Shown here: positions 1-7,322 of the stretch, piece by piece
Layout: every line of letters begins with the position of its first letter
Position numbering within the stretch: the first letter of the stretch is position 1
Assembly (NCBI GenBank): GCA_003222675.1
Contig: QHWT01000055.1
Location: 47,202-111,201 of the forward strand
Source: Acidobacteriota bacterium
Lineage (GTDB): Bacteria; Acidobacteriota; Vicinamibacteria; Vicinamibacterales; 2-12-FULL-66-21
Length of the DNA stretch: 64,000 nucleotides
Direction: 5' to 3'
Notes under the pieces: model-generated
The model's database searches: none
Told to the model about the DNA's origin: nothing
Seen by the model: the letters and a program-made list of their open reading frames with translations, nothing else
Position numbers and translations under genes: made by a program

Positions 1-431
1 AACGTTTCCATGACCCTCGCCGACGCCAGCGCGGCGATCGTTCCGGCCGCGATGCCGACGAGCGTCGGCGACATACCCTCGACGATCACCAGACGAAGAA
101 CGTCGGCTGTCCGCGCGCCAAGCGCGGTTCTGATCCCGATCTCGCGGCTGCGTCCGGGGACGATGTAAGAGAGCACGCTGTAGATTCCGACTGCGGCGAG
201 AGAGCAGCGCGACTCCTGCAAAGACTCCGAGCAGCAGCGCGCTGAAGCGCTGCGACGTCAGTCCCGCGTCGAGCACCTGCATCATCGTCCGGATATCTCC
301 GACCGGCTGCTCTGGATCGATCGCGCGGATCGCTGCAACGGCAGGCTGGGCGAGCGTTCCGACCACCTGCCGAGGCACCGTCTTCGAGAAGGGCAGGCCT
401 CGCTGGAGCTCATCGATGGTGGCGAGACACA
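1..431 (-). pseudogene. C-terminal relic of an ADOP/FtsX-type permease
   Basis: Read on the minus strand, this gives the end of a MacB-like periplasmic domain (residues resembling DPEQPVGDIRTM) followed by the typical last FtsX transmembrane block (GIYSVLSYIV, then a REIGIRTALGAR loop). The two halves are in different frames: a one-base shift lies around 190-205, inside the run that should read ALLxAAVGIY. The coding sequence runs off the left edge of the window, and its upstream part stops abruptly near 430, where an unrelated kinase-tail relic on the other strand begins. ADOP proteins are inner-membrane permeases without a linked ATPase, and their role is not settled. The frameshift and the missing N-terminal two thirds make this a dead fragment. 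Confidence 0.75.
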
Positions 432-785
432 TGTGACCTATATGACGGCACGCTGCTCCAGATGCTCAAAGGACAGCGCGCCGAGAGCGCCGACACGATT
501 CGTCAGCTGGCGCGATTCCGCGATCCCGAAGGGCGGTACCACGTTGCTCGCCACTTGGCGCGTCTCCGCGCGACCGATGAAGCGCTCTCGTTTCTCGAAG
601 AGGCCGTTCGCGAGGGCTTTTTCTGCGTGCCGGCGTTCGTGCGCGACCCGTGGCTCCATCCGCTCCGCGCGTCCCCGGCATTCGCCACGCTCATGCGCGA
701 GGCGCACACGCGCCACCGCCGCGCAATCGTCAGCTTCATCAGCGCCGAGGGAGACCGGGTCCTCGGCATCGAGTATCCGGTGTGA
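420..785 (+). pseudogene. C-terminal tail of a Ser/Thr kinase-TPR protein (relic)
   Basis: The frame ending at 785 encodes about 120 residues with a TPR-like helix pair and the block EEAVREGFFCVPAF...DPWLHPLRASPAFATLMREA..RHRRAIVSF, ending GDRVLGIEYPV. The same block closes the full-length kinase at 32042-34429 (RRAVAKGYFVAPTL...FDSLRNVPAFREMLEEAE...GDRLIGS), which is why it is assigned to that family. No kinase domain or start lies upstream; the frame is open into the permease relic on the opposite strand. It is most simply a leftover of a deleted kinase gene. An ATG at 462 could start a 107-residue peptide, but there is no ribosome-binding site. Confidence 0.6.
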
Positions 786-797
786 TCCGGGCTCAGC

Positions 798-826
798 TTG
801 ATTGGGCTTCACGCGACAGGTACACT
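798..826 (+). promoter_or_regulatory. Sigma-70-type promoter of the SRP RNA gene
   Basis: TTGATT at 798-803 and TACACT at 821-826 are separated by 17 bases, and the predicted start falls 7-13 bases downstream, where the SRP RNA 5' stem begins at 839. Spacing and position fit a housekeeping promoter. The -35 matches the consensus at four of six bases and the -10 at four of six. Confidence 0.6.
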
Positions 827-838
827 GATCAGATTGGG

Positions 839-966
839 GATGCGCCGGACCGCGGTCCGGAACCTGTGCAAGTTCAGCCTACGAACCGCGTCAGGGCCGG
901 AAGGCAGCAGCGCTAAGTAGACCCTGTGCTGTGCCGCAGGCCCTCCGGATCGCGGTCGGGCGCATC
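839..966 (+). ncRNA. ffs: Signal recognition particle RNA, small bacterial type (4.5S-like)
   Basis: The apical core CAGGGCCGGAAGGCAGCAG (892-910) is the universally conserved Ffh-binding part of SRP RNA, with its GGAA tetraloop and asymmetric loop. The flanks close into a long stem: GATGCGCCGGACCGCGGTCCGG at the 5' side matches the reverse complement of 945-966 with about two mismatches. The RNA works with Ffh to target nascent membrane and secreted proteins. The gene precedes dnaX-ybaB-recR, a gene order found in several bacterial phyla. An open frame across it that begins at 931 is not coding: it overlaps the 3' half of the RNA, and dnaX starts downstream. Confidence 0.93.
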
Positions 967-1014
967 CCGCTCAGGCCCCTGGCTTCAGACTCCAGACTTC
1001 AGGCTACAACTCCA
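967..1014 (+). repeat. Spacer with repeated 'CTTCAGAC/CTTCAGGC' words
   Basis: The 48-base gap between the SRP RNA and dnaX contains near-repeats of CTTCAG and CCAGAC (981-1004). A very similar string, CTGGCTTCAGGCT, recurs after recR at 3967-3979. It belongs to the word-built spacers described in the findings. Confidence 0.4.
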
Positions 1015-2784
1015 TTGTCGTACCAAGTTCTCGCGCGCAAGTGGCGCCCGCAGCGTTTCGATGACGTGATCGGCCAGCGCGGCGTGACCGAGACGCTTCG
1101 TAACGCGATCCGCGCGAAGCGTATCGCGCAGTCGTTCGTCTTCTCGGGGCCGCGCGGCGTCGGCAAGACCACCACCGCGCGCATTCTCGCGCGCGCGCTG
1201 AACTGCGAGCAGGGTCCCACGGCGGATCCGTGCGGTGTCTGCGACGCGTGCGTCGAGATCGCACAGGGACGCGACATCGACGTCCTCGAGATCGACGCCG
1301 CCACCAACACGCAGGTCGACAAGGTCCGCGAGGTGATCATCGCCGGCCTCGGCATGGCGCCCGTCCGCAACCGCTATAAGATTTTCATCATCGACGAAGT
1401 GCACCGTCTCTCGAACCAGGCGTTCGACGCGCTCCTCAAGTCGATCGAGGAGCCGCCGCCGCACGTCGTCTTCATGATGGCGACGACGGAGATCGAGAAA
1501 GTGCCGGCGACAATCCAGTCGCGCTCGCAGGTGTTCGAGCTGAAGACGATCGGCGTGAAGCAGATCGCCGATCAGCTCCGGAAGATCGCGGACGCTGAGA
1601 AGATCGACGTGGACGAGGCGGCGTTGATGCTCGTCGCGCGCGCGGGCGACGGCTCGATGCGCGACGCGCAGAGCGCGTTCGACCAGGTGATCGCGTTTGC
1701 CGGCGACACCATTACCGCCGATGACGTGACGACAGTACTCGGCCTGGTGCGTCGTGATTTGCTCATCGAGGTGGCGGACGCGATCGCACGCGAGGATGCG
1801 ACGGCGGTGTTCGAGCTCGCCGGCCGCGCGTCCGAATCCGGCTACGATCTGCGCCTTGTCATTCGGGAGCTGGCGCGGCTCGCGCGCGACCTGCTCGTCT
1901 TGACCGTCGATCCGTCGCGCGCCTCCGACCCGGAGATCGCGGCCGAGGCCGAGCGCGAGCCGCTGCTGGCGCTCGCGAAGCAATTTTCCGGCGAAGATCT
2001 GATGCGCGCCTTCGACGTGCTCACGAAGGCGGAGCTCGACATCCGCAGCTCGATGCAGCCGCGGTATCACCTCGAAATGGCATTGCTCCGCTGGATTCAT
2101 CTGCGCAGGCTGGTGCCGCTGACCGATTTGATCGAGCAGATGAAAGGCGGCAGCGCGGGTGCAGCAGTAGGCCCGACCTTCAGGTCGGGCGCGCCCCGAG
2201 CTATGTCAGGCCCCGCGACAGAAACGCCGCGCGGACCAGCGCCCGTTCCTGTGGCCGGGGCCGCACGGGTTACCACAGTGAGGGCGGTCGAAGCGAAACG
2301 GGCCGCCACGCCGATGCCCGTCAAAGTGCAGCAGGCGAGCGGCGCCGCTGCGAACGAATCAGGCGAGCTGAAGCCGGTCGATCCCGCCGATCTGAAGAAC
2401 GCGTTCCTCGAGGAGATCCGCAAGACGAAGCGGTTCTTTTACGGAGCCGTCGTGGCGCAGGCGCATCGCATCGACATCGAAGCAGACAAGGTCGTGTTCG
2501 TGTTCACGCCGCAGCACCGGGCCCTGCAGTCGCAGCTCGAGCAGTCACGCGCGTGGCTCGAATCGACAGCCTCGCAGCTCGCCGGGCGGCGAATGAGCGT
2601 CGTCTCCGCCGAAGGCGCCCCCTCCGGTGCTGCGCCGTCACGCGATACCGACCGAGACACCACACCGGCGCCACAGGCCGCGGATCGCCAGCAGGCGCTG
2701 AAACAGCAGGCGATGGCGGACTCTGGTGTTCAGACGCTTCTCGATGTCTTCGCCGCCGAGATCAAAGACGTCGAGAAGATGTAG
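1015..2784 (+). CDS. dnaX: DNA polymerase III gamma/tau subunit (clamp loader)
   Basis: Core ATPase of the clamp loader, which opens the beta sliding clamp and links the polymerase to the helicase. The start is taken as TTG at 1015, giving (M)SYQVLARKWRPQRFDDVIGQ, the canonical DnaX beginning; the longer frame would overlap the SRP RNA. Visible are the Walker A motif GPRGVGKTTTAR (about residue 45), a four-cysteine zinc site (C..PCGVCDAC), the Walker B IIDEVHRLS and the sensor region MATTEIEKVPATIQSRSQ, where the usual SRC cysteine is serine. The protein has 589 residues, a tau-like length, with a Pro/Ala-rich linker (about residues 385-460). No A-rich slippery site for making gamma by frameshift is seen. 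The linker carries a palindromic repeat at 2171-2190. First gene of the dnaX-ybaB-recR block. Confidence 0.95.
   Translation: MSYQVLARKWRPQRFDDVIGQRGVTETLRNAIRAKRIAQSFVFSGPRGVGKTTTARILARALNCEQGPTADPCGVCDACVEIAQGRDIDVLEIDAATNTQVDKVREVIIAGLGMAPVRNRYKIFIIDEVHRLSNQAFDALLKSIEEPPPHVVFMMATTEIEKVPATIQSRSQVFELKTIGVKQIADQLRKIADAEKIDVDEAALMLVARAGDGSMRDAQSAFDQVIAFAGDTITADDVTTVLGLVRRDLLIEVADAIAREDATAVFELAGRASESGYDLRLVIRELARLARDLLVLTVDPSRASDPEIAAEAEREPLLALAKQFSGEDLMRAFDVLTKAELDIRSSMQPRYHLEMALLRWIHLRRLVPLTDLIEQMKGGSAGAAVGPTFRSGAPRAMSGPATETPRGPAPVPVAGAARVTTVRAVEAKRAATPMPVKVQQASGAAANESGELKPVDPADLKNAFLEEIRKTKRFFYGAVVAQAHRIDIEADKVVFVFTPQHRALQSQLEQSRAWLESTASQLAGRRMSVVSAEGAPSGAAPSRDTDRDTTPAPQAADRQQALKQQAMADSGVQTLLDVFAAEIKDVEKM
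2171..2190. repeat. REP-like perfect palindrome inside dnaX
   Basis: GCCCGACC - TTCA - GGTCGGGC is a perfect 8-bp inverted repeat with a four-base loop, in frame within the DnaX linker, where it encodes residues reading VGPTFRSGA. A similar element, with one mismatch in the arms, lies at 13404-13421 in a sigma-factor relic. The similarity suggests an interspersed palindromic element that landed in a tolerant linker. Confidence 0.6.
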
Positions 2785-2788
2785 GCGT

Positions 2789-2935
2789 CGGTGCTCGGTG
2801 CCAGAGTGCTAAGGTGCTGAGTGCCGGGTGCGCGTTGGTGCCCGGTGCTGAGGTGCCTGATCCCAATGGGCCGGCGAGTGGCCGCGCACCAGACAGCATC
2901 CGGCACGTGGCACATAGCACTTTGCACCCGGCACG
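2789..2935. repeat. Intergenic inverted-word spacer (GTGCTGAGGTGCC type)
   Basis: The left half repeats variants of GGTGCC, GGTGCTGAG and GTGCCGGGTGC. The right half repeats the complement (CCGGCAC, GGCAC, TTTGCACCCGGCAC). The two halves can pair imperfectly over about 60 bases each, giving one long hairpin between dnaX and ybaB. No open frame is convincing here. Confidence 0.65.
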
Positions 2936-2950
2936 ACTAGGATCACGCTA

Positions 2951-3250
2951 ATGAACATTCAACAAATGATGAAGCAGGCGCAGCAGATGCAGGAGCGTCT
3001 GCAGAAGCAGATGGCGGAAATGAAGGTCGAGGGGACCGCCGGCGGCGGCATGGTCACGGTCGTCGTCAACGGCGCGAAGCAGGTGCTGTCGCTCACGATT
3101 GATCCTGAGGCCGTGTCGAAAGACGATGTCGCGATGCTTCAGGACCTCATCCTGGCGGCGATCAACGACGCTCAGCGCAAGGCGGACGAAGCCATGCAGA
3201 AGCAGATGAGCGGAATGATGGGCGGCATGAAGATCCCCGGCCTGTTCTAG
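2951..3250 (+). CDS. ybaB: YbaB/EbfC family nucleoid-associated protein
   Basis: Small DNA-binding protein of 99 residues, the usual family length, acting as a dimer in nucleoid organisation. The N-terminal helix is glutamine/methionine-rich (MNIQQMMKQAQQMQERLQKQMAEM), followed by the beta-sheet part with VEGTAGGGMVTVVVNGAKQVLSLTIDPE, the most conserved stretch, and a C-terminal helix with many methionines. Its place between dnaX and recR is conserved across phyla and supports the name. The start at 2951 is the only one that gives the full N-terminal helix. There is no strong ribosome-binding site. Confidence 0.95.
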   Translation: MNIQQMMKQAQQMQERLQKQMAEMKVEGTAGGGMVTVVVNGAKQVLSLTIDPEAVSKDDVAMLQDLILAAINDAQRKADEAMQKQMSGMMGGMKIPGLF

Positions 3251-3273
3251 CTGGCTGGCGACAAACACAGCCT

Positions 3274-3347
3274 CAATGCCAATCCCAAAAGCCGAATGCC
3301 GAAAATTTCCATGGCTTTTTGGCATTTGGCATTTACCACTTGGATTG
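3274..3347. repeat. Intergenic inverted-word spacer (CAATGCC / GGCATTTGG type)
   Basis: Left arm CAATGCCAATCCCAAAAGCC and GAATGCCGAAAA; right arm TTTTTGGCATTTGGCATT and TTGGATTG. The arms pair around a short centre near CCATGG (3309-3314). It lies between ybaB and recR and repeats the pattern of the dnaX-ybaB spacer with a different word. Confidence 0.65.
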
Positions 3348-3369
3348 ACATCGGCCCTTTTAACCAGAC

Positions 3370-3966
3370 ATGGCTCGTCCTGATCCGCTGACGAAGCTGA
3401 TCGAGCAGCTTCAGCGCCTTCCCGGGATCGGCGCGAAAAGCGCGCAGCGGCTCGCGTTCCACGTGCTCAAGACTCCGCGCGAGGAAGTGGAGCGCCTCGC
3501 CGACGCGATGCGCGAGGTGAAGGATCGCGTCACCTACTGTTCCGTCTGCAGCAACATCACCGACACCGATCCCTGCTACTACTGCACGCATCCCGGGCGC
3601 GACGCGCGCGTGATCTGCGTCGTCGAGGAACCGGAAAACGTGGCCGCGATCGAGAAAACGCGCGACTTCCACGGCTTGTACCATGTGCTGATGGGCGCGC
3701 TGTCGCCGCTGCACGGCGTCGGCCCCGATGATCTGAAGATCAAGGGTCTGCTGACGCGCGTGGGAAACGGCGGGGTGGAGGAAGTGATCCTGGCGACGAA
3801 TCCCAATGTCGAGGGAGAGGCGACCGCGATTTATCTCGCGAAGCTCCTAAAGCCGCTCGGCGTGCGCGTCACGCGCATCGCAATGGGGGTGCCGGTCGGC
3901 AGCGACCTCGAGTACGCCGACGAGTTCACCATGCACAAAGCGATGGAAGGACGCCGCGAGGTCTGA
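3370..3966 (+). CDS. recR: Recombination mediator RecR
   Basis: Part of RecFOR, which loads RecA onto gapped single-stranded DNA. The 198 residues are full length: an N-terminal helix-hairpin-helix ([17 protein letters not shown]), a C4 zinc finger (CSVCSN...CYYC) near residues 57-72, a Toprim domain with its glutamate ([13 protein letters not shown]) and the conserved C-terminal block [14 protein letters not shown]...[17 protein letters not shown]. It is last in the dnaX-ybaB-recR block, and the convergent gene downstream begins 100 bases later. Confidence 0.96.
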   Translation: MARPDPLTKLIEQLQRLPGIGAKSAQRLAFHVLKTPREEVERLADAMREVKDRVTYCSVCSNITDTDPCYYCTHPGRDARVICVVEEPENVAAIEKTRDFHGLYHVLMGALSPLHGVGPDDLKIKGLLTRVGNGGVEEVILATNPNVEGEATAIYLAKLLKPLGVRVTRIAMGVPVGSDLEYADEFTMHKAMEGRREV

Positions 3967-3968
3967 CT

Positions 3969-4048
3969 GGCTTCAGGCTGATGGCTAATGCCTCTTACCG
4001 GCTTAAAGACTCGAGGCTTTAAACCTGAACCGCCGTCAGGTGTTAAGC
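3969..4048. terminator. Word-built hairpin between convergent genes
   Basis: GGCTTCAGGCT and GGCTTAAAGACT on the left are answered by GGCTTTAAACCTGAA and GTCAGGTGTTAAGCC on the right, so that GGCTTAA pairs with TTAAGCC and TTCAGG with CCTGAA. The position between the ends of recR and the minus-strand fusion gene suits a bidirectional terminator. There is no clean U-tract, so the role is inferred. Confidence 0.45.
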
Positions 4049-4065
4049 CATGACTCCTGAGCCGT

Positions 4066-6351
4066 TCAGGCCGCCACTGTTTCCGTCTGGTCGCTGCTCA
4101 AGAGATGCTTCAGCTTCAACACCACGCTGATCCAGTAGACGTTGGATCCGATCGCTGCCAGGACGACGACGAGCGGAACGAGCCCCAGCAGCGCGAGCGC
4201 CATGATGCCGTACGGCATGGCCGAGCGCGTCGCGCAGAACGACAATCGCCAGATGACGCGCGACCACAACGACGGTTCCGCCATGAACCGCTCGCGTCCG
4301 ATCGCGTGCAGCTTCTGCGGCTGTCCCGCCGTGATGCGGCTCCTCAGGAAGATGAGCAGCGCGAAGGTCACGAGCGTGCCCGCGAGCGCCGCCGCGCCGA
4401 ACCAGTAGAAGATCGGCAGGCCCGTAAATCGCACGGCACCGAGGGTCATCCCGATGAAAATCGCGATGTAGTACGAGTAGTCGCCGACTGTTTCGATCCA
4501 GCAGCCCAGCGCGGACTCCTGGTACTTGAGCCGCGCGATTTCCCCGTCGCATCCATCGAGGACGCTCGCCGCGAGGCTCAGGAATGCGGCGAGCACGCTC
4601 GCGCCGTAACCTCCAAGGCTGAAAAGCCACGCTGAATAGAATCCGATTGCCACCAGAGCGACCGAGAACTGGTTTGCGGTCAGCGACGTCGGAATAAGGG
4701 CGATGCTGATCGGCAGCGACATCCGGCGGTTGAATCGCGCGAGCATGTTGTCGGTGTTCTTATAGCTCGCGAGGCGCATTGTTTGTTCCGCCGGCATCAG
4801 ATCCGCATCGTCGTGCACGCGCAGCGTGAGTCGTCCGAGCTCATTCGACACGTCGTCACCTGACGGTAGCGGCACATGCGAGACGAGACGCGTGTGCAGA
4901 TGTTCGGCGAGCCCTTCAGGATCCAATACCTCGGCCGCTTGCAACCGGAGGAGTCCGGATGCTGGCCATGAAGGACCGGCAGGCACGTCGCGCGCACCGC
5001 GGGCGACCGCAAGGTGCGCGGCTGCTTCGAGGAGTGCCGGTGATACGACCGTGCCCGCACCGATTACGGTGACGGCTTCATCGGGCGCGAGCGCGCCAAC
5101 CGCGTCGCGCCATGCTGAGGCGCGCACCAATTGGAGATGCCCGCGGATCTCGCGCGCCAGTCGACGCATACCGGGCTCGATGGCATCATCGATCAGCACG
5201 ATCACGCGCCCGTAATGGGCGCGAAGCGCGGATCGCAGGACACGCTCGGCAATCGGCAGCCCCGCGATTCGGGCGAACGGCGACACGCGTACCGCGGGAT
5301 CGAGCGGCAGGTAAAGGAGGGTAGGGCGCCTCGGCTCTTGACTCTGTTGGATCGCGGCTCGCCCGGCCGCAGGGCTGCGCCGGTCGCGCCGCGGATAAAT
5401 CGCGAGGCCGACACCGGCCCAGAAGATCCCTCGAAGCCTTCGCGCGAGCGCGAGCGGGGCGCCGCCGGCGGATGCGCCAACCGCCGCAACCGCGGCAAGG
5501 CTCGATGCTTCGAGCGCGCCGAGGTTCGCGGGGATGAATGCGGACGCGAAGCTCGCGACGCGCGAGAACGTCTCGATCGTCATCGCGCCAGTCAGCGAAA
5601 TCGGAATGTTCATCGCCCGCAGAATCAGCCATGCCTCCGCCGACATGCACACGTACGCCGCAATCGTGGCCGCGACCAGCACTGCGAGTCGCGCACTAGT
5701 GCCCCGCACCAGATCCAGAAGCTGCCGCTCGACGTCGGTCGCGAATCGCGCGACGCGGCCGTCTCCGAGCCGTGTGCCAAACGCGCCATCGATGCGCCCC
5801 AGCGCGCTGGCTACATATGTTCCCCGCCCGGTGAGCACGAGGGCCGTGAAGAACGCGATTACGCCCGACGCAATGGCAAAGGCGCGAAACACCCGGAACC
5901 ACGTCCGCGACAACGGTAGCGCTCCGAGCGCGGCCAGGGAGCCGACGCCCACGATCAATGTCGTCCCGATTAAATAAGCCAGACGTTCGAGCGCCACCGC
6001 GACGGTTGCTTCGCGCGCATCCACTTCGTCGTTGAGGAGCACGATCTTCAGTGGCTCACCAGCAATGCCGCGCAGCGTCAGATAGCTGAAGGCTTCCGCC
6101 GCGAGTCGCACGCGCGCGAGTCGCGCGAACGGCACCCGCCGCGGGCGCTTGAAGCACCACGCCCACGCCCACGTGCGCGCCAGATGCCAGAGTCCGCTTG
6201 CGACCAGCGCCAGCGCGAACGCCAGGCCGAGCCTCCGGCCCGCCGCGAACACGAGTTGAAAATCGATGTAATACAGCGTGGCGAGAAACAGCACGCACCC
6301 GACGGTGAGGGCCCCAAGCGAAATGAGTGCCCGGCGTCGTTCCGGCGTCAT
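4066..6351 (-). CDS. Fusion: flippase-like membrane domain + degenerate nucleotidyltransferase-like domain + CDP-alcohol phosphatidyltransferase
   Basis: A 761-residue protein that starts at the ATG overlapping the stop of the upstream nucleotidyltransferase (ATGA overlap at 6348-6351); a longer frame upstream is only the shadow of that gene. Residues about 1-335 form a multi-pass domain of the lysylphosphatidylglycerol-synthase TM type (AEAFSYLTLRGIAGEPLK...). Residues about 345-540 look like a Rossmann-type sugar/nucleotidyltransferase domain without the usual LAAGxGxR loop. Residues about 545-750 are a CDP-alcohol phosphatidyltransferase with DGCDGEIAR at 599-607, then G-CWI-E-TVG-D. The third acidic residue of the family motif (DxxDGxxAR...GxxxDxxxD) is glutamate. 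The neighbour suggests that a CDP-inositol-like donor is condensed with an alcohol at the membrane. The end product is not known. Confidence 0.8.
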   Translation of the reverse strand: MTPERRRALISLGALTVGCVLFLATLYYIDFQLVFAAGRRLGLAFALALVASGLWHLARTWAWAWCFKRPRRVPFARLARVRLAAEAFSYLTLRGIAGEPLKIVLLNDEVDAREATVAVALERLAYLIGTTLIVGVGSLAALGALPLSRTWFRVFRAFAIASGVIAFFTALVLTGRGTYVASALGRIDGAFGTRLGDGRVARFATDVERQLLDLVRGTSARLAVLVAATIAAYVCMSAEAWLILRAMNIPISLTGAMTIETFSRVASFASAFIPANLGALEASSLAAVAAVGASAGGAPLALARRLRGIFWAGVGLAIYPRRDRRSPAAGRAAIQQSQEPRRPTLLYLPLDPAVRVSPFARIAGLPIAERVLRSALRAHYGRVIVLIDDAIEPGMRRLAREIRGHLQLVRASAWRDAVGALAPDEAVTVIGAGTVVSPALLEAAAHLAVARGARDVPAGPSWPASGLLRLQAAEVLDPEGLAEHLHTRLVSHVPLPSGDDVSNELGRLTLRVHDDADLMPAEQTMRLASYKNTDNMLARFNRRMSLPISIALIPTSLTANQFSVALVAIGFYSAWLFSLGGYGASVLAAFLSLAASVLDGCDGEIARLKYQESALGCWIETVGDYSYYIAIFIGMTLGAVRFTGLPIFYWFGAAALAGTLVTFALLIFLRSRITAGQPQKLHAIGRERFMAEPSLWSRVIWRLSFCATRSAMPYGIMALALLGLVPLVVVLAAIGSNVYWISVVLKLKHLLSSDQTETVAA

Positions 6352-7070
6352 GCGCGTTCGGAGGTTGCGGCCAGCACGGATTCGGCGGCTTCGAGGTCCG
6401 ACACCGTGTCGATGTCGCGCCATGTGGCATTGCCGACCTCGACGGCGCGCATCAGGCCTCGGGCGGCGAGTTGACCGATCCCGCCGCTCAGTGTGGTGTC
6501 GCCTTGCGCACGCGATGCTTCCAGCGCCTCGAACAGCAGCGGCGAGCACACGAACATCCCCGTATCGAGCGCATCGTAATCGGCGAGGTCTTTGCCAATC
6601 GCGACGATGCGGGAGTCGTCGCGGCGGACCTTCGTGGCTTCGGCTGCGACGGCCGGGGCCACCGGCCGCGCGTCGACGGCGAGCACGGACTCGTCACTCC
6701 GCATCGAGAACTGCAGCAAGCGGCGAAGGACCTCAGGCTCGAACACGTGATCGCCCATGAGGACCGCGAAGCGCTCCGTGTCGATTGAGCGGCGGGCGGC
6801 GAGCACGGACACGCCGTTCTCGAGCCGCCAGTCTGGATTCAGCGCGAAGGAAATCTTGACGCCGGGTGTCGCCGCCCCCTCCACAAGCGCGCGGACGCGG
6901 TCGGCTTGATAGCCCAGTACGACCGTAATCGCATCGACGCCTGCGTCACGCACCGTGTCCAGCGTGCGCAAGAGCAGCGGTTGTCCGAGAAAGGGATGGA
7001 GCAGCTTGGAATCGCGCGTTCGGTTGTGAAATCGATCGCCGTTGCCGGCGGCCAGCACGATGGCGTTCAC
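6348..7070 (-). CDS. Nucleotidyltransferase, inositol-phosphate cytidylyltransferase-like
   Basis: A single-domain NTP transferase of 240 residues. It opens MNAIVLAAGNGDRF...SKLLHPFLGQPLL, the nucleotide-binding loop with the activating lysine, and has the acidic metal site in FAVLMGDHVFEPEVL and a later D-x-D-T-V-S block (WRDIDTVSDLEAAE). LLHPF-GQPLL and MGDHVF resemble L-myo-inositol-1-phosphate cytidylyltransferases, which in some thermophiles are fused to a CDP-alcohol phosphotransferase making di-myo-inositol phosphate. Translational coupling to the next gene, which carries that transferase, supports a shared pathway. Other sugar or choline phosphate substrates are possible. No inositol-phosphate synthase gene is in the window. 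Confidence 0.75.
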   Translation of the reverse strand: MNAIVLAAGNGDRFHNRTRDSKLLHPFLGQPLLLRTLDTVRDAGVDAITVVLGYQADRVRALVEGAATPGVKISFALNPDWRLENGVSVLAARRSIDTERFAVLMGDHVFEPEVLRRLLQFSMRSDESVLAVDARPVAPAVAAEATKVRRDDSRIVAIGKDLADYDALDTGMFVCSPLLFEALEASRAQGDTTLSGGIGQLAARGLMRAVEVGNATWRDIDTVSDLEAAESVLAATSERA

Positions 7071-7262
7071 TACAACCCTCGAGTCTGCCGGCCCGAGCCG
7101 GCGGGTTCAGACCTCAGGAGCGTGAACTTCGCGCCGCCCCTCACTGTCGTACTTTTGACGCACGTCGTACGGCTGGCGTTTCCATCACAGTCGTACAAGC
7201 TGATTTTACTGCACGTTTCGGGTCATCCTGGGTTGTGCAATTGCACGCTTCATGCCCCACGC

Positions 7263-7320
7263 CACAGAACGACACAGAAGAACACTGAACTGGTCTGTGT
7301 TGGTCGATGTGTTCTGTGGC
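7263..7320. repeat. Inverted-word hairpin (CCACAGAACGACACAG type)
   Basis: CCACAGAACGACACAGAAGA is answered by GTCTGTGTTGGTCGATGTG and TTCTGTGG, giving an imperfect hairpin of about 25 bp. It starts immediately after the stop codon of the minus-strand flippase-like gene. The remaining spacer to the nucleotidyltransferase (7071-7262) has three further TCGTAC words but no gene. Confidence 0.6.
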
Positions 7321-7322
7321 CG

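Noticed and set aside
931..1014. Extension of dnaX upstream to 931
   Set aside because: It overlaps the 3' half of the SRP RNA and the added residues do not resemble any DnaX; TTG at 1015 gives the canonical start.
985..2100. Long minus-strand open frame opposite dnaX
   Set aside because: Arg/His-rich shadow of a high-GC gene; dnaX on the plus strand is complete and conserved.
6352..6549. N-terminal extension of the three-domain fusion
   Set aside because: It lies inside the nucleotidyltransferase gene and is Arg-rich; the ATG overlapping that gene's stop is the better start.
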